Shown: positions 16,191 through 26,864, numbered from the stretch's first letter. The stretch: DNA of 64,000 bases from Streptomyces sp. NBC_01296 (GCF_035984415.1 NZ_CP130720.1:5580001-5644000); one strand, 5' to 3'. Made by a program: numbers and translations. The notes: a model not told the origin generated them from the letters alone.

Positions 16191-17675
16191 ATGGCCGATC
16201 AGGAGCTGACCTGGCGGGGCTCCGCCGCGCGGTGGGACCGGATGCTGTTCGACGGGGTGGCCCGCCGGCACTGGCCCGCGGCCGACCGGGTGCTGCCGAG
16301 ACTGGGGCGGGCCGCGAACCACGGGGTGCTGTGGGGCGCCGCCGCCGCGGCCATCGCGGTCATCGGCTCGACCGGGGCCCGTAAGGCGGCGCTGCGCGGA
16401 GCCGCCTCGCTGGCGCTGGCCTCGGCGACCGTCAACACCATCGGCAAATGGTCCGTACGCCGGCCCCGGCCGCTGCTGGAGGGCGTGCCCGAGGTGCGGC
16501 AGCTCGTGAAACAGCCGACGACCACCTCATTCCCGTCCGGGCACTCGGCGTCCGCGTTCGCCTTCACCACCGGGCTCGCGCTCGAGGCGCCCGGCTGGGG
16601 CGCCGCGCTGGCCCCGGTGGCCGTGTCGGTGGCGTTCTCCCGCGTCTACACGGGGGTGCACTACCCGTCCGACGTGGTCGCGGGGGCGGCGCTGGGCGTG
16701 GCCGCGGGCCTGGCCGTACGCCGCCTCGCGCGCGGCGTCGAGGAGGCGCGGGTCGTGCCGGGCGACGAGCGGACGGCCGCCGAGGCGCCCGCGCTGCCGG
16801 ACGGGGCCGGGCTCACGGTGGTGGTCAACACCGGGTCGGGCACGGCCGCCGACGCGGGGCTCGACGTCCTGCGCGCCCGGCTGCCCAAGGCCGAGGTGGT
16901 CGAGTGCGCCGGCCCGGAGCTGGCCGCGGAACTGGCGGCGGCGGCCGCCCGGGCCACCGTGCTCGGGGTGTGCGGCGGCGACGGTACGGTCAACGCGGCC
17001 GCCACCGCCGCGCTGCGGGCCGGGGTGCCGCTCGCCGTGTTCCCCGGCGGCACGCTCAACCACTTCGCCCTCGACCTCGGCCTCGCCGGGGCCGAGGACA
17101 CCTGCCGCGCCCTCGCCGCCGGCCACGCGGTCCACGCCGCGGTGGGCCGCTTCACCCCGGGTCCCGACCCCGAGGACGGCCGCTCCGGCCACTTCCTGAA
17201 CACCTTCAGCATCGGCGCGTATCCGGAGCTGCTGCGGCACCGCCTGCACTGGGCGCCGCGGATCGGCGGCGGGCCCGCCGCGCTCCTGGCCGCCTGGAAG
17301 GTGCTGCGTGCGGAGCGCCCCGTACGGCTCCGGCTGGCCGGGCGGCCCCGGAGCGTCTGGCTGCTCTTCGCGGGCAACGGCACCTACCACGGCACCGGCC
17401 CGGCCCCGCGGCGCCGCGACAGCCTCGGTGAGGGCCTGCTCGACGTCCGCCTCGTGCACGGCGGCGGCCGCCCCGGCCCGCGCCTGTTCGCCGCCGCGCT
17501 CACGGGCCCCCTGAGCCGTTCCCCCGTCCACACGGCCACCCGCCTGCGCAGCCTGCGCGTCGCGGAGATCCCCGCCGGCACCCCGCTGGCGTACGACGGG
17601 GAGTACGCCCACGCCCCCGCTGCGCTGGTGCTCGACGCCCTCCCGAACGCCCTGACGGTCTACCGCCCCCGCTGA
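16191..17675 (+). CDS. PAP2 phosphatase-diacylglycerol/sphingosine kinase-like fusion
   Basis: The 494-residue fusion has an N-terminal PAP2 domain (about 15-185) with all three phosphatase motifs: KWSVRRPRP, PSGHSAS and SRVYTGVHYPSD. Several spans (GAAAAAIAVIG.., LAPVAVSVAF.., VVAGAALGVAAGLAV) make it membrane-bound. The C-terminal half (about 205-494) is a DAGK catalytic domain with GVCGGDGTVN, FPGGTLNHFALD and YDGEYAHAP. It could remove a lipid phosphate and phosphorylate a lipid or undecaprenol-type substrate; direction and substrate are unknown. Confidence 0.88.
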   Translation: MADQELTWRGSAARWDRMLFDGVARRHWPAADRVLPRLGRAANHGVLWGAAAAAIAVIGSTGARKAALRGAASLALASATVNTIGKWSVRRPRPLLEGVPEVRQLVKQPTTTSFPSGHSASAFAFTTGLALEAPGWGAALAPVAVSVAFSRVYTGVHYPSDVVAGAALGVAAGLAVRRLARGVEEARVVPGDERTAAEAPALPDGAGLTVVVNTGSGTAADAGLDVLRARLPKAEVVECAGPELAAELAAAAARATVLGVCGGDGTVNAAATAALRAGVPLAVFPGGTLNHFALDLGLAGAEDTCRALAAGHAVHAAVGRFTPGPDPEDGRSGHFLNTFSIGAYPELLRHRLHWAPRIGGGPAALLAAWKVLRAERPVRLRLAGRPRSVWLLFAGNGTYHGTGPAPRRRDSLGEGLLDVRLVHGGGRPGPRLFAAALTGPLSRSPVHTATRLRSLRVAEIPAGTPLAYDGEYAHAPAALVLDALPNALTVYRPR

Positions 17676-17770
17676 CGGAACCCCCACGGCGCCGCCTCCC
17701 CGCCTCCCGGCGACTGCGCGCCCCTGTCTGCGCGCCCCTGCCTCCCCGCCCCCCGTCTAGGCTCACGGTC

Positions 17771-18157
17771 GTGACGAGGATCTACGTGCTCGACGGCCGC
17801 CGGATCGGGGGGCTCGAGGACTTCTGGGTGTTGTTGGGGGAAGCCGTCAACGGGACCGGGGGGTATTTCGGGCGGAACCTGGACTCCCTCAACGACTGTC
17901 TTCGGGGCGGCTTCGGAACCCCTGACGACGGCGACTTCGTGATCGAGTGGCGCGACCACGAGGAGTCCCGGCGGGCGCTCGGCCACCCCGAGACGGCCCG
18001 CCACCTCGAAGGAGTCCTCACGCGCTGTCACCCGACGAACCGCGAGCGCGTCGCCGACGGCCTGGCACGGGCGCGCACCGGCCGGGGGCCCACGCTGTTC
18101 GACTTCCTGACGGAGATCTTCGAGGGGCAGGTCCCGGGCGTCCTCCGCCTTCGCTGA
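17771..18157 (+). CDS. Barstar-family ribonuclease-inhibitor-like protein
   Basis: The 128-residue protein matches the barstar fold: YVLDGRRIGGLEDFWVLLGEAVNG, then GYFGRNLDSLNDCLRGGFG (the Y-F-G-x-N-L-D-A-L-x-D motif) and FVIEWRDHEESRRAL. Barstar blocks a secreted RNase such as barnase by covering its active site. No RNase or toxin gene is adjacent, so it may be an orphan immunity or stand-alone regulator. GTG start. Confidence 0.85.
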   Translation: MTRIYVLDGRRIGGLEDFWVLLGEAVNGTGGYFGRNLDSLNDCLRGGFGTPDDGDFVIEWRDHEESRRALGHPETARHLEGVLTRCHPTNRERVADGLARARTGRGPTLFDFLTEIFEGQVPGVLRLR

Positions 18158-18287
18158 CCTGCCCGAAGTCCCTCCGCGGGGCCGCCCCCGCCGGGGTCCC
18201 CGGGCCCATACGGGTTTCCCCCGGGGGATGGACGTACGGCAAGATGGGGTGTATCTGCCCACCCATCGATCTGCCGGACGGTTTCTC

Positions 18288-19952
<1,665 letters not shown>

Positions 19953-19962
19953 GGCCGGAACC

Positions 19963-20442
19963 ATGGCCAGACACCACTACCGGTGCCCCCTGCGCTGGGC
20001 GGACATGGATGCCTTCGGGCACGTCAACAACGTCGTCTTCCTCCGCTATCTGGAGGAGGCGCGGATCGACTTCATGTTCCGCCTCGCGCCGGGGGAGGGC
20101 AGCGAGTCCTTCACGGGCGGCTCCGTCGTGGCCCGCCACGAGATCGACTACAAGCTGCCCCTCGTGCACCGTCACGAGCCGGTCCTCATCGAATCCTGGG
20201 TGACCCGGATAGGCGCCGCGTCCCTGACCATCCGCTACGAGGTCAAGGACGAGGCGACCGAGGACGCACCCGAGACGGTGTACGTGCGCGCCGAGACCGT
20301 GGTCGTGCCGTACAACCTCGCCGAGGGGCGGCCCCGCCGCATCACGGCCGAGGAGAAGCACTTCCTCGAGAAGTACCTCGACGAGCCGGCCAAGCCGGCC
20401 GGCAAGGCCAAGGCCGCCGCCGAAGGGCGCCTGGCGGCATGA
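19963..20442 (+). CDS. Acyl-CoA thioesterase, hotdog fold
   Basis: The 159-residue protein starts MARHHYRCPLRWADMDAFGHVNNVVFLRYLEEAR. R-W-x-D-M-D-x-x-G-H-V-N-N is the 4-hydroxybenzoyl-CoA thioesterase-like signature with catalytic Asp, followed by the helix ARIDFMF and later strands HEIDYKLPL and SWVTRIGAASLTIRYEV. The C-terminus is an Ala/Lys-rich tail. It likely hydrolyses fatty acyl-CoA. It lies 10 nt after ettA and its stop overlaps the next ATG (ATGA), so all three are likely co-transcribed. Confidence 0.87.
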   Translation: MARHHYRCPLRWADMDAFGHVNNVVFLRYLEEARIDFMFRLAPGEGSESFTGGSVVARHEIDYKLPLVHRHEPVLIESWVTRIGAASLTIRYEVKDEATEDAPETVYVRAETVVVPYNLAEGRPRRITAEEKHFLEKYLDEPAKPAGKAKAAAEGRLAA

Positions 20443-21158
20443 GCGAGCAGCTGCGCTTCGCCGACTCCGGGGAGGCGGCGGACCTCGCCGCCTTCCTGGG
20501 CCGGCTGGTGCACTACGACCGCGCCGCCGCGGTCCGCCTGCAAGCGCAGGCGGGCGGCGGCGCGCTCGCCGTCTTCGGACGGCCGGCGTCCTTCGAGGTG
20601 CTGGCCATCCGCACGGTGCGGCTCGCCGTGCCCGTCTCCCGGCCGCTGGACGTGACGGTGTCCGCCGGCGAGCTGCTGGAATCCGTCGAAGAGGCCACCG
20701 CGAGCGCCGCCGTCCCCGGGCCGGTCACCGGCCCGCCCTGGACCGGGGTGCTCCCGCCCCGCGGCGGCTGGCGGCAGCTGCCCGGGCTGCCCGGCCCCGA
20801 GGAGATACGGGCCGCCGTGGCGGCCTGCGTCGCCGAGTTCCGGGCCCGTGACGAGGCCCTGCCCCCGCAGCACCGGACCCGGTCCGAGCGGGACCGCATC
20901 GGCCGTGAGATCTGGTCCAGGACGCTGGGCGGCACCGAGCTCCCGCTGCGCGCCGTGCATGCCGCGCAGTCCCTGGGCTTCCTGCGGCCGATCCGGTCGG
21001 CCGTGCCGAGCGGTGCCCCCGCACCCGGCGCCCCCGAGCCGGTGGCCCTGCTGGCCTCGGGTAGCTGGCTCCGGCTGCGTACCCCGTACGGCTCGATCGC
21101 GATGCGCCGGCCCGGCGGCAACGGCGGCCTGGGCGCCCTCCAGGTCCGGCCGGTCTGA
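20439..21158 (+). CDS. Conserved-type hypothetical protein coupled to ettA-thioesterase
   Basis: The 239-residue soluble protein starts MSEQLRFADSGEAADLAAFLGRLVHYDRAAAVRLQ and ends GALQVRPV. No signal peptide, membrane span or known catalytic motif is visible. Hydrophobic strands alternate with helices and there is a Pro-rich linker (SGAPAPGAPEP). The ATG overlaps the thioesterase stop by 4 nt, so it is translationally coupled. Its position suggests a conserved partner in this operon, but I do not recognise a function. Confidence 0.8.
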   Translation: MSEQLRFADSGEAADLAAFLGRLVHYDRAAAVRLQAQAGGGALAVFGRPASFEVLAIRTVRLAVPVSRPLDVTVSAGELLESVEEATASAAVPGPVTGPPWTGVLPPRGGWRQLPGLPGPEEIRAAVAACVAEFRARDEALPPQHRTRSERDRIGREIWSRTLGGTELPLRAVHAAQSLGFLRPIRSAVPSGAPAPGAPEPVALLASGSWLRLRTPYGSIAMRRPGGNGGLGALQVRPV

Positions 21159-21161
21159 CCT

Positions 21162-21182
21162 CCGGGCGGGCACTCCGCCCGG
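21162..21182 (+). terminator. Short hairpin after the ettA-operon third gene
   Basis: An 8-bp stem CCGGGCGG (21162-21169) pairs with 21175-21182 around a 5-nt loop, 3 nt after the stop. It lies between convergent genes and could act on both sides. Confidence 0.5.
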
Positions 21183-21227
21183 GGTTCCGCATCCCGCGTA
21201 CGGGCGCTCGTACGGGCTCCCGTACGG

Positions 21228-21632
21228 CTAGCCCGCGGTGTTGATCATCGATGCGGCGGCGTACGTCAGGTACCGCCACAGCTGCGCCTCGTGCTCCGGC
21301 GCCAGGCCCAGCTCGTCCACCGCCACGCGCATGTGCCCCAGCCACGCGTCGTGCGCCGCCGCGTCCACCTGGAACGGGGCGTGCCGCATCCGCAGGCGCG
21401 GGTGGCCGCGGTTCTCGCTGTACGTGTTCGGGCCGCCCCAGTACTGCATCAGGAACAGGGCGAACCGCTCCTCGGCGGGGCCGAGGTCCTCCTCCGGGTA
21501 CATCGGGCGCAGCAGCGGGTCCTCCGCGACCCCCTGGTAGAAGCGCCGCACGAGGCGGCGGAACGTCTCCTCGCCGCCGACCTGCTCGTAAAACGTCTGC
21601 TCCTGAAGCGTGCCCCGCGGAATCTCATTCAC
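21228..21632 (-). CDS. glbO: Truncated haemoglobin, group II (trHbO)
   Basis: The 134-residue 2-on-2 globin has proximal His H84 in LRMRHAPF and Trp G8 (W97) 13 residues later, exactly as in group II trHbO; Phe/Tyr at B9/B10 (FYQGV) line the distal pocket. FLMQYWGGPNTYSENRGHP is the conserved CD/E region. It likely handles O2 or reactive nitrogen species. The start is GTG (GTG AAT GAG). Monocistronic and convergent with the ettA operon. Confidence 0.93.
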   Translation of the reverse strand: MNEIPRGTLQEQTFYEQVGGEETFRRLVRRFYQGVAEDPLLRPMYPEEDLGPAEERFALFLMQYWGGPNTYSENRGHPRLRMRHAPFQVDAAAHDAWLGHMRVAVDELGLAPEHEAQLWRYLTYAAASMINTAG

Positions 21633-21785
21633 CCGACCATCGTCTCAGACGCCCGGACGGAGGACCGGGGACTTAGGACCCCGGCTCCCACGACCACCGG
21701 GTTCACCGCCCGCCGGCTCCCGCGCCGGCCCGGGCTCCCGCGGCCACCGCTCGCCTCCCGGGCCCGGCCGCAGGACAGTGGAGCC

Positions 21786-22793
21786 ATGGGTGCACACGCC
21801 GCACACTCCGCCCGCCCCGCGCCGGCCGCCCACGCCGAGACGCGGGACCTGCGGGACGCCGCCCACGCCGCGCAGGTGCGGGAGCTGACCGCAGCCGGAG
21901 TGCTGCAGGATCCCGCCTGGCGCTCGGCCTTCGCGGCGGTGCCCCGGCACGTCTTCGTCCCGTACTTCTTCACCGGCCGCGGCGCCGGCCACGAGCGGCT
22001 GTGGGGCGAGGACCCGGACCCGGCCCACCGCGCCCGCTGGCTGCGCGGGGTCTACACGGACGGACCGCTCGCCACCCGGCTGCGCGACGGCGAACTGGTC
22101 TCCTCCAGCAGCCAGCCGTCCCTGATGGCGAAGATGCTGCAGGCGCTGGACGTCCGCGACGGGGACGACGTGCTGGAGATCGGCGCGGGCACCGGTTACA
22201 ACGCCGCGCTGCTGTGCCACCGGCTCGGCGACGAGCACGTCACCACGGTGGACCTGGACGAGGAGATCACCGAGTCCGCGCGGGCGCACCTGGCCCGGCT
22301 CGGCTACCGGCCGACCGTGGTCACCGGGGACGGGGCGCGCGGCTGTCCCTCCCGGGCTCCGTTCGACCGGATCCTGGTGACGTGCACGCTGCCGCTGATC
22401 CCGCACGCCTGGCTCGGCCAGTGCCGGCCCGGGGCGCGCATCCTGGCCCCGCTGTCGACCGGGCTGATCGCGCTCACGGTCCGCGACGCCGGCCTCGCGG
22501 AGGGCCGCTTCCTGCACACCCCGGCGTACTTCGTCCCGCTGCGCGGGGCCAAGGCCTCGCCGACCGCGCCCGGGCTGCCGTACGGGCTCCCGTACGAGCT
22601 GGTGGAGAACGAGCGCTTCCAGTTCATGCTCTTGCTGACGGCGGGCGCGCTCCACCCGCGCGAGGCCCTGGACCTGTGGCGCGGCGAGGGCAGGCCGGGC
22701 CGGGAGCGGTTCGGGGTGACGGTCGGCGCGGAGGGCCAGTGGTCCTGGCTCGACGACCCCCAGGGCCCGTACGTATGGCCCCTGGGGGAGTAG
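21786..22793 (+). CDS. Protein-L-isoaspartate methyltransferase-like enzyme
   Basis: The 335-residue methyltransferase has an Ala/His-rich N-terminus, then the PCMT-type entry VPRHVFVP and SSSSQPSLMAKMLQALDV. SAM motif I is VLEIGAGTGYNAALL, followed by VTTVDLDEEI and PFDRILVTCTLPLIP. The C-terminal ~120 residues extend beyond classical PIMT. It may repair isoaspartate or modify a peptide; no RiPP precursor is nearby. Convergent with the FHA gene, 15 bp between stops. Confidence 0.82.
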   Translation: MGAHAAHSARPAPAAHAETRDLRDAAHAAQVRELTAAGVLQDPAWRSAFAAVPRHVFVPYFFTGRGAGHERLWGEDPDPAHRARWLRGVYTDGPLATRLRDGELVSSSSQPSLMAKMLQALDVRDGDDVLEIGAGTGYNAALLCHRLGDEHVTTVDLDEEITESARAHLARLGYRPTVVTGDGARGCPSRAPFDRILVTCTLPLIPHAWLGQCRPGARILAPLSTGLIALTVRDAGLAEGRFLHTPAYFVPLRGAKASPTAPGLPYGLPYELVENERFQFMLLLTAGALHPREALDLWRGEGRPGRERFGVTVGAEGQWSWLDDPQGPYVWPLGE

Positions 22794-22808
22794 TGCAGCG
22801 GCTCGGGA

Positions 22809-23825
22809 TCAGCCCCGGCGGATGGTGATGGTGGTCCAGGCGCCCACGTGGACCCGGTCGCCGTCGGTGAGGGGGACCGGGACGTAGGGCTGGATCGGCT
22901 CCTCGCCGCCGTTGATGGTGGTGCCGTTGGTGGAGTTCTGGTCCACCACCGCCCAGCTGAGGTCGGGCTGCTGGACGAGCACCGCGTGCTGGTGGGAGAC
23001 GCCCGGGTCCTCCGGGGGCACCGACAGGTCGATGTTCGGGGACTCGCCCGTCGAGGCGCGGCGGCGGCCGATGGTGATCTGGCCGCCGGAGAGCGGAAGA
23101 TGCTGCTCCGGGGAGTACGCGGGCAGGTTGAGCCCGGCCGCCTCGGGGCCGCTGCGCTGCATCATCGCCATGAAGTACGAGCGGTCGGGGCCGATCGTCG
23201 CGCTCCAGGCGCCCGTGCTCTGCGGCGGGAACGGCTGCTGGGGCTGGGGCTGCTGCTGAGGCTGGTACTCGTGCTGCGGCGGGTACTCCGGCTGCCGGTA
23301 CTCCTGCTGCGGCGGGGGCTGCTGCCGGTACTGCTGCTGGGGCGGGGCCTGGTGCTGGGCCTGCTGCTGCTCGTGCGCCGGGGGCGGCAGCAGCCAGTCG
23401 TCCTCGCGCTGCAGCGGCTCCGCCGGCCGGTTGACCCGGGACGGCCGGGAGCCCTGGTACTCGAAGTGGTCCTGGGAGAACTGCGCCGGGGCAGGAGCCG
23501 GCGGCGCGGGAGGCGGAGGCGGCGGGGTCGCCCCGGCGCCGGTCCCGCCGACGGCTCCGGCATCCGTGCCGAGCGGCGCGTACGAGGTCGCCGAGCGGGT
23601 CAGGAAGTTGTACCGGCACTCCTCGCAGAACGGGGCCATGGCCTCGCGCGGGGTCCGGCACTGCGGGCAGAGCTCCGCCTGGGCGGTCGGCTCACCGGCG
23701 GTGGGAGGGTAGCCGTAGCCGTAGGAGGGCGCCGCGGGCGCACCCGTGGCGGCAGCCATGCGGTGGCCGCAGACCTCGCACCAGTCGTCGGAGGCGGACT
23801 GGTGCCCGTTCGGGCAGGTCGGCAT
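22809..23825 (-). CDS. Zinc-ribbon FHA-domain protein, end of the GlnX-PknG cluster
   Basis: The 338-residue soluble protein has two cysteine pairs at the start (C4, C16, C19 with H8 in CPNGHQ..CEVCGH; C53, C56, C67, C70), a Gln/Pro/Tyr-rich linker at about 100-215, and a C-terminal FHA domain with G-R-R-R, VSHQHAVL and NSTNGT, all phosphothreonine-contact residues kept. It should bind a phosphorylated partner. In mycobacteria the PknG substrate GarA is an FHA protein, but here no N-terminal T-x-E-T phosphosite is seen. Start 23825 is preferred over ATG 23855 because GGAAGAG lies before it. It is 53 nt downstream of the VWA gene. Confidence 0.88.
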   Translation of the reverse strand: MPTCPNGHQSASDDWCEVCGHRMAAATGAPAAPSYGYGYPPTAGEPTAQAELCPQCRTPREAMAPFCEECRYNFLTRSATSYAPLGTDAGAVGGTGAGATPPPPPPAPPAPAPAQFSQDHFEYQGSRPSRVNRPAEPLQREDDWLLPPPAHEQQQAQHQAPPQQQYRQQPPPQQEYRQPEYPPQHEYQPQQQPQPQQPFPPQSTGAWSATIGPDRSYFMAMMQRSGPEAAGLNLPAYSPEQHLPLSGGQITIGRRRASTGESPNIDLSVPPEDPGVSHQHAVLVQQPDLSWAVVDQNSTNGTTINGGEEPIQPYVPVPLTDGDRVHVGAWTTITIRRG

Positions 23826-23878
23826 GGCGGCTCTTCCCCCTTCAGCCTGCGTCATCGCGTCAGGTCTTCTCAGGTCTC

Positions 23879-25204
23879 TCAGGTCTTCTTCACTCGGACG
23901 GTCTGGATCGAACGCGTTTCGAGGGTCATCTCGTCGGCATCCGCGACCTTCGCCTTCAGCCGCACAGTACCCGCCGCGGCATCGACGACATCCACCACCT
24001 TCGCGAGCAGTTTGGCCGTGTCTGCGTTTCCGGAGGCACTGGCCAGCTGCACGGCACGGCCGAGCTTGGCCGTGGCGCCGTCGACATCGCCCAGTTTGCG
24101 CGCTTCCAGGCCCTGTTGGATAGCCTGCGCGAGCTCCGCCTGTCCCGTGTAGTGGGCGACCTGCGGGTTGATGGCGGTGGACGCGGCCAGATCGTCCGTC
24201 CACACCGCCCGGACCAGTCCCTGCGCGAGCGTGGCCGGCGGCTCGCCCGGCGCGCCGGGCAGGAGGAGCGTGGCCCGGGCGGCCAGCATCTCCTGCCCGA
24301 CGGAGGCGGCCGGGACCCGGACGCACACGTGGTACTCGCGGGACTCGTCGCCCCAGGACCCGGTCGGGTAGTCGCCGGCGCGCGGGCCCGCATCGGTGCG
24401 GCGGCCGCTGAGGTCCTGGACGGTGGGCGCGACCTGCTTGACGTACTGGATCTCCACGCCCACCGGGGTCCACAGGCGCAGCGCGACGTCCGCGACCTCC
24501 TTGCCCATGACGTTCTCCATCATGCGCGTGAAGTCCTCGGCGAGGTGCGCCGGGTCGGCCACGATGTCGGCCGAGCCGAGCAGGGCGCTCGCGATGCCGG
24601 TGACCTCCTTGACCTCCCAGTCGGTCCCCACCCCGCGGGCGTCGCAGGTGAAGCGGCCCGCGCAGGCGTCGAGGGTGGCGCGGAGCACGGCCGGGTCCTC
24701 GTGCTCGTTGCGGCCGTCGGTGAGCAGGATGCCGTGCCGTATGGCGGCCGAGGACTGGCGCAGCAGGCCGTCGGCCAGGCGCAGCCAGGTGCCGATGGCG
24801 GTGCCGCCGCCCGAACTCAGGGACCGCAGGGCCTCCTTGGCCTGGGCCCGGGTGGCCGGGTCGGCGACGGCGAGGCGGCCCTGGCCGGGGTAGACCTCCT
24901 TGGCCACGTGCGTCCCGGCGACGACGGCGAACGCGGTGCCGTCGCGCAGGGTGTCGATCGCGGCGGCGGTGGCCTCGCGGGCGCCGCGCATCTTGTCCGG
25001 CGGGTACTCCATGGACCCCGAGCAGTCCACCATGATCACGACAGCGGCCGAGCCGTGGGCGGCCGCCGCGCGGGTGGCGGCGGCGCCGCCGGTGGACGTC
25101 ACCGTGACGATGGCGTGGACGTCCCGCCCGCCCTCGGGGAGGAACTCGTTCTGGTACACCTCCACGCTGAAGCGCGGGGCGCTCGGCTTGGCGAAGTTCG
25201 CCAT
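23879..25204 (-). CDS. VWA (von Willebrand A) domain protein
   Basis: The 441-residue protein has an intact MIDAS: D60-x-S-x-S in VDCSGSM, Thr in GGGTAIG and Asp in LLTDGR, so it likely binds a metal and a partner. A beta region (about 250-370) and a C-terminal helical region (AELAQAIQQGLEARKLGDVDGA.., tetratricopeptide-like) follow. There is no signal peptide or span. AGGAG lies 8 nt before the ATG. The gene is between PP2C and FHA genes, 43 nt after the phosphatase stop. I infer a scaffold or sensor role in the phospho-signalling unit. Confidence 0.87.
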   Translation of the reverse strand: MANFAKPSAPRFSVEVYQNEFLPEGGRDVHAIVTVTSTGGAAATRAAAAHGSAAVVIMVDCSGSMEYPPDKMRGAREATAAAIDTLRDGTAFAVVAGTHVAKEVYPGQGRLAVADPATRAQAKEALRSLSSGGGTAIGTWLRLADGLLRQSSAAIRHGILLTDGRNEHEDPAVLRATLDACAGRFTCDARGVGTDWEVKEVTGIASALLGSADIVADPAHLAEDFTRMMENVMGKEVADVALRLWTPVGVEIQYVKQVAPTVQDLSGRRTDAGPRAGDYPTGSWGDESREYHVCVRVPAASVGQEMLAARATLLLPGAPGEPPATLAQGLVRAVWTDDLAASTAINPQVAHYTGQAELAQAIQQGLEARKLGDVDGATAKLGRAVQLASASGNADTAKLLAKVVDVVDAAAGTVRLKAKVADADEMTLETRSIQTVRVKKT

Positions 25205-25247
25205 CGGTTGGACTCCTAGGAGAGGGACGGGGGACGGGGCGGGTGGA

Positions 25248-26861
25248 TCAGCCCTGAGGGCGTACTTCCGCTTCCGCTTCCGTTTCCGATTCCGCTTGCG
25301 CTTGGGGCTGTTCCGGCCCGGGCGCACCCGCCGCTGCCCCGGCGCCCGCCTCCGCCGTTCCCGGCCCGGTCGGCGCGGCGAACGGGACGAGGGCGACCGT
25401 GACGTTGTCGTGGCCGCCCCCGTCGAGGGCGTGCCCCACCAGGACCTGCGCACTGTGCAGGGGGCGGGCGGCGGCGTCCGCGGGCAGTACCTGGGCCATG
25501 TCCTGGGCGGACTCGGCGTAGTTCCACAGGCCGTCGGTGCAGACGACCACGACGCCCGCGTGGTCCGGCTTGAAGGTGGCGGTGTGCGGCTCCAGGTCGT
25601 ACGCGTCGGCCCCGAGCCAGCCCGTGATGGCGTGGGCGCGGACGTCGGCGTAGGCCTCGGCCTCGCCCATCAGCCCGGCCGCGACCATCTGGGCCGCCCA
25701 CGAGTCGTCCTCGGTGAGGCGGCGCGGCAGCGCGTCGCGGTCGTCGGGGACCCAGTACGCGCGGCTGTCGCCGACCCAGCCGATGGTCAGCAGGCCGCCG
25801 CTGACGACGGCGCCGACCAGGGTGCAGGCGGGGGCGTTCTGCGCGCCCTGGACCTCCGGGGCCAGGGCGTTCACGGCGGCGGCCGCGGCCAGGATGGCGT
25901 CGTGCATGGCCTCCTGGGGGTGGGCGCCGCGGGGGAGGGCTTCGAGCAGGGCCTCGTTGGCGGCGCCGGCCGCGGCGGCCGATGCCTCGTCGGGGCGGCT
26001 GGCGGAGGAGACGCCGTCGCAGACGATGGCCACGGTGGCGGCCGAGCCGTCGGGCAGGGCGGTGGCCGCGACCGCGAACGAGTCCTCGTTGCGGTGGTGG
26101 CGCAGCCCGCGGTCGCTGACGGCGGCGACGCTGCCGAGCTCCTCCTCGAGGTGGTCCCGCTCCCGCGGCTGGGCGTGCCCGCAGTGCTCGCAGTACCCGT
26201 CGGTGTCGACCCGCCCGGCCCGGCAGGCCACGCAGGTCTTCCCGCCATCGGCGGCCGCGGGAGCGCTGCCCTGCGCGGCGGCGGTGGCGTACGGGTCCTC
26301 GTGCCCGGGGCCGGCGGCGCCGTACGCGGCTTCGGCCGCACCCCAGGGGGTCCCTTCGGGAGGGGTGGGGGCGCTGCCGGGCCGGTCGTGGCGGATCTCG
26401 CCGCCGGCTGCCGGATCGGCCACGCTGCCGTACGCGGGCACGGGCGCCCCGTACGAGGACCCCTGCGGCGGTACGGGGGCGGCCGCGGGCGCGGGCGCGG
26501 CGACCGGCGGGGCGACGGGCTCCGCCACCGGCCGCGCGGCGGCGGCTTCGGGGACCGGCCGTGCGCCCGGCTCCGTGCCGGGCTCGGCGGCCGGCTCCGC
26601 CGGTGCGGACCAGCCGGCGGTGTCCCCGACCAGCGTGGGCGCCCCACCGGCCGCGACACTGCCCCACCCGGGCGCGGGCTCCGCGAGGGCGTACCCGCCG
26701 GCCGGGCCCGCCGGGAGCGGCGGGATCGGGAGGGTCGGGTTGTCGCGGGACACGGGAGGGGGCGCGGCGGACACGGGGGAGCCGCAGACGCCGCAGAAAC
26801 GGTCACCCTCCTCGAGGGGCTCCGCGCAGCTGGGGCAGCCAGACGGCCGATGCATCGACAT
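25248..26861 (-). CDS. PP2C-type Ser/Thr phosphatase with N-terminal zinc ribbons
   Basis: The 537-residue protein has a zinc ribbon (C9, C12, C23, C26), a long Pro/Ala-rich linker (about 30-205), a second four-Cys cluster (C210, C213, C224, C227) and a PP2C domain from about 243. The metal-binding and catalytic motifs RHHRNEDSF, IVCDGVSS, TDGLWNY and GGHDNVTVALV are all present, so it should be active. The tail is acidic (ESETEAEAEV). ATG 26861 is used; GTG 26864 directly follows the kinase stop. It would dephosphorylate PknG-like kinase targets. Confidence 0.88.
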   Translation of the reverse strand: MSMHRPSGCPSCAEPLEEGDRFCGVCGSPVSAAPPPVSRDNPTLPIPPLPAGPAGGYALAEPAPGWGSVAAGGAPTLVGDTAGWSAPAEPAAEPGTEPGARPVPEAAAARPVAEPVAPPVAAPAPAAAPVPPQGSSYGAPVPAYGSVADPAAGGEIRHDRPGSAPTPPEGTPWGAAEAAYGAAGPGHEDPYATAAAQGSAPAAADGGKTCVACRAGRVDTDGYCEHCGHAQPRERDHLEEELGSVAAVSDRGLRHHRNEDSFAVAATALPDGSAATVAIVCDGVSSASRPDEASAAAAGAANEALLEALPRGAHPQEAMHDAILAAAAAVNALAPEVQGAQNAPACTLVGAVVSGGLLTIGWVGDSRAYWVPDDRDALPRRLTEDDSWAAQMVAAGLMGEAEAYADVRAHAITGWLGADAYDLEPHTATFKPDHAGVVVVCTDGLWNYAESAQDMAQVLPADAAARPLHSAQVLVGHALDGGGHDNVTVALVPFAAPTGPGTAEAGAGAAAGAPGPEQPQAQAESETEAEAEVRPQG

Positions 26862-26864
26862 CAC

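Noticed and set aside
15107..16322. Minus-strand open frames across the thioester gene end and the repeat gap
   Set aside because: Composition follows the repeats and the opposite strand, with no ribosome site and no family pattern.
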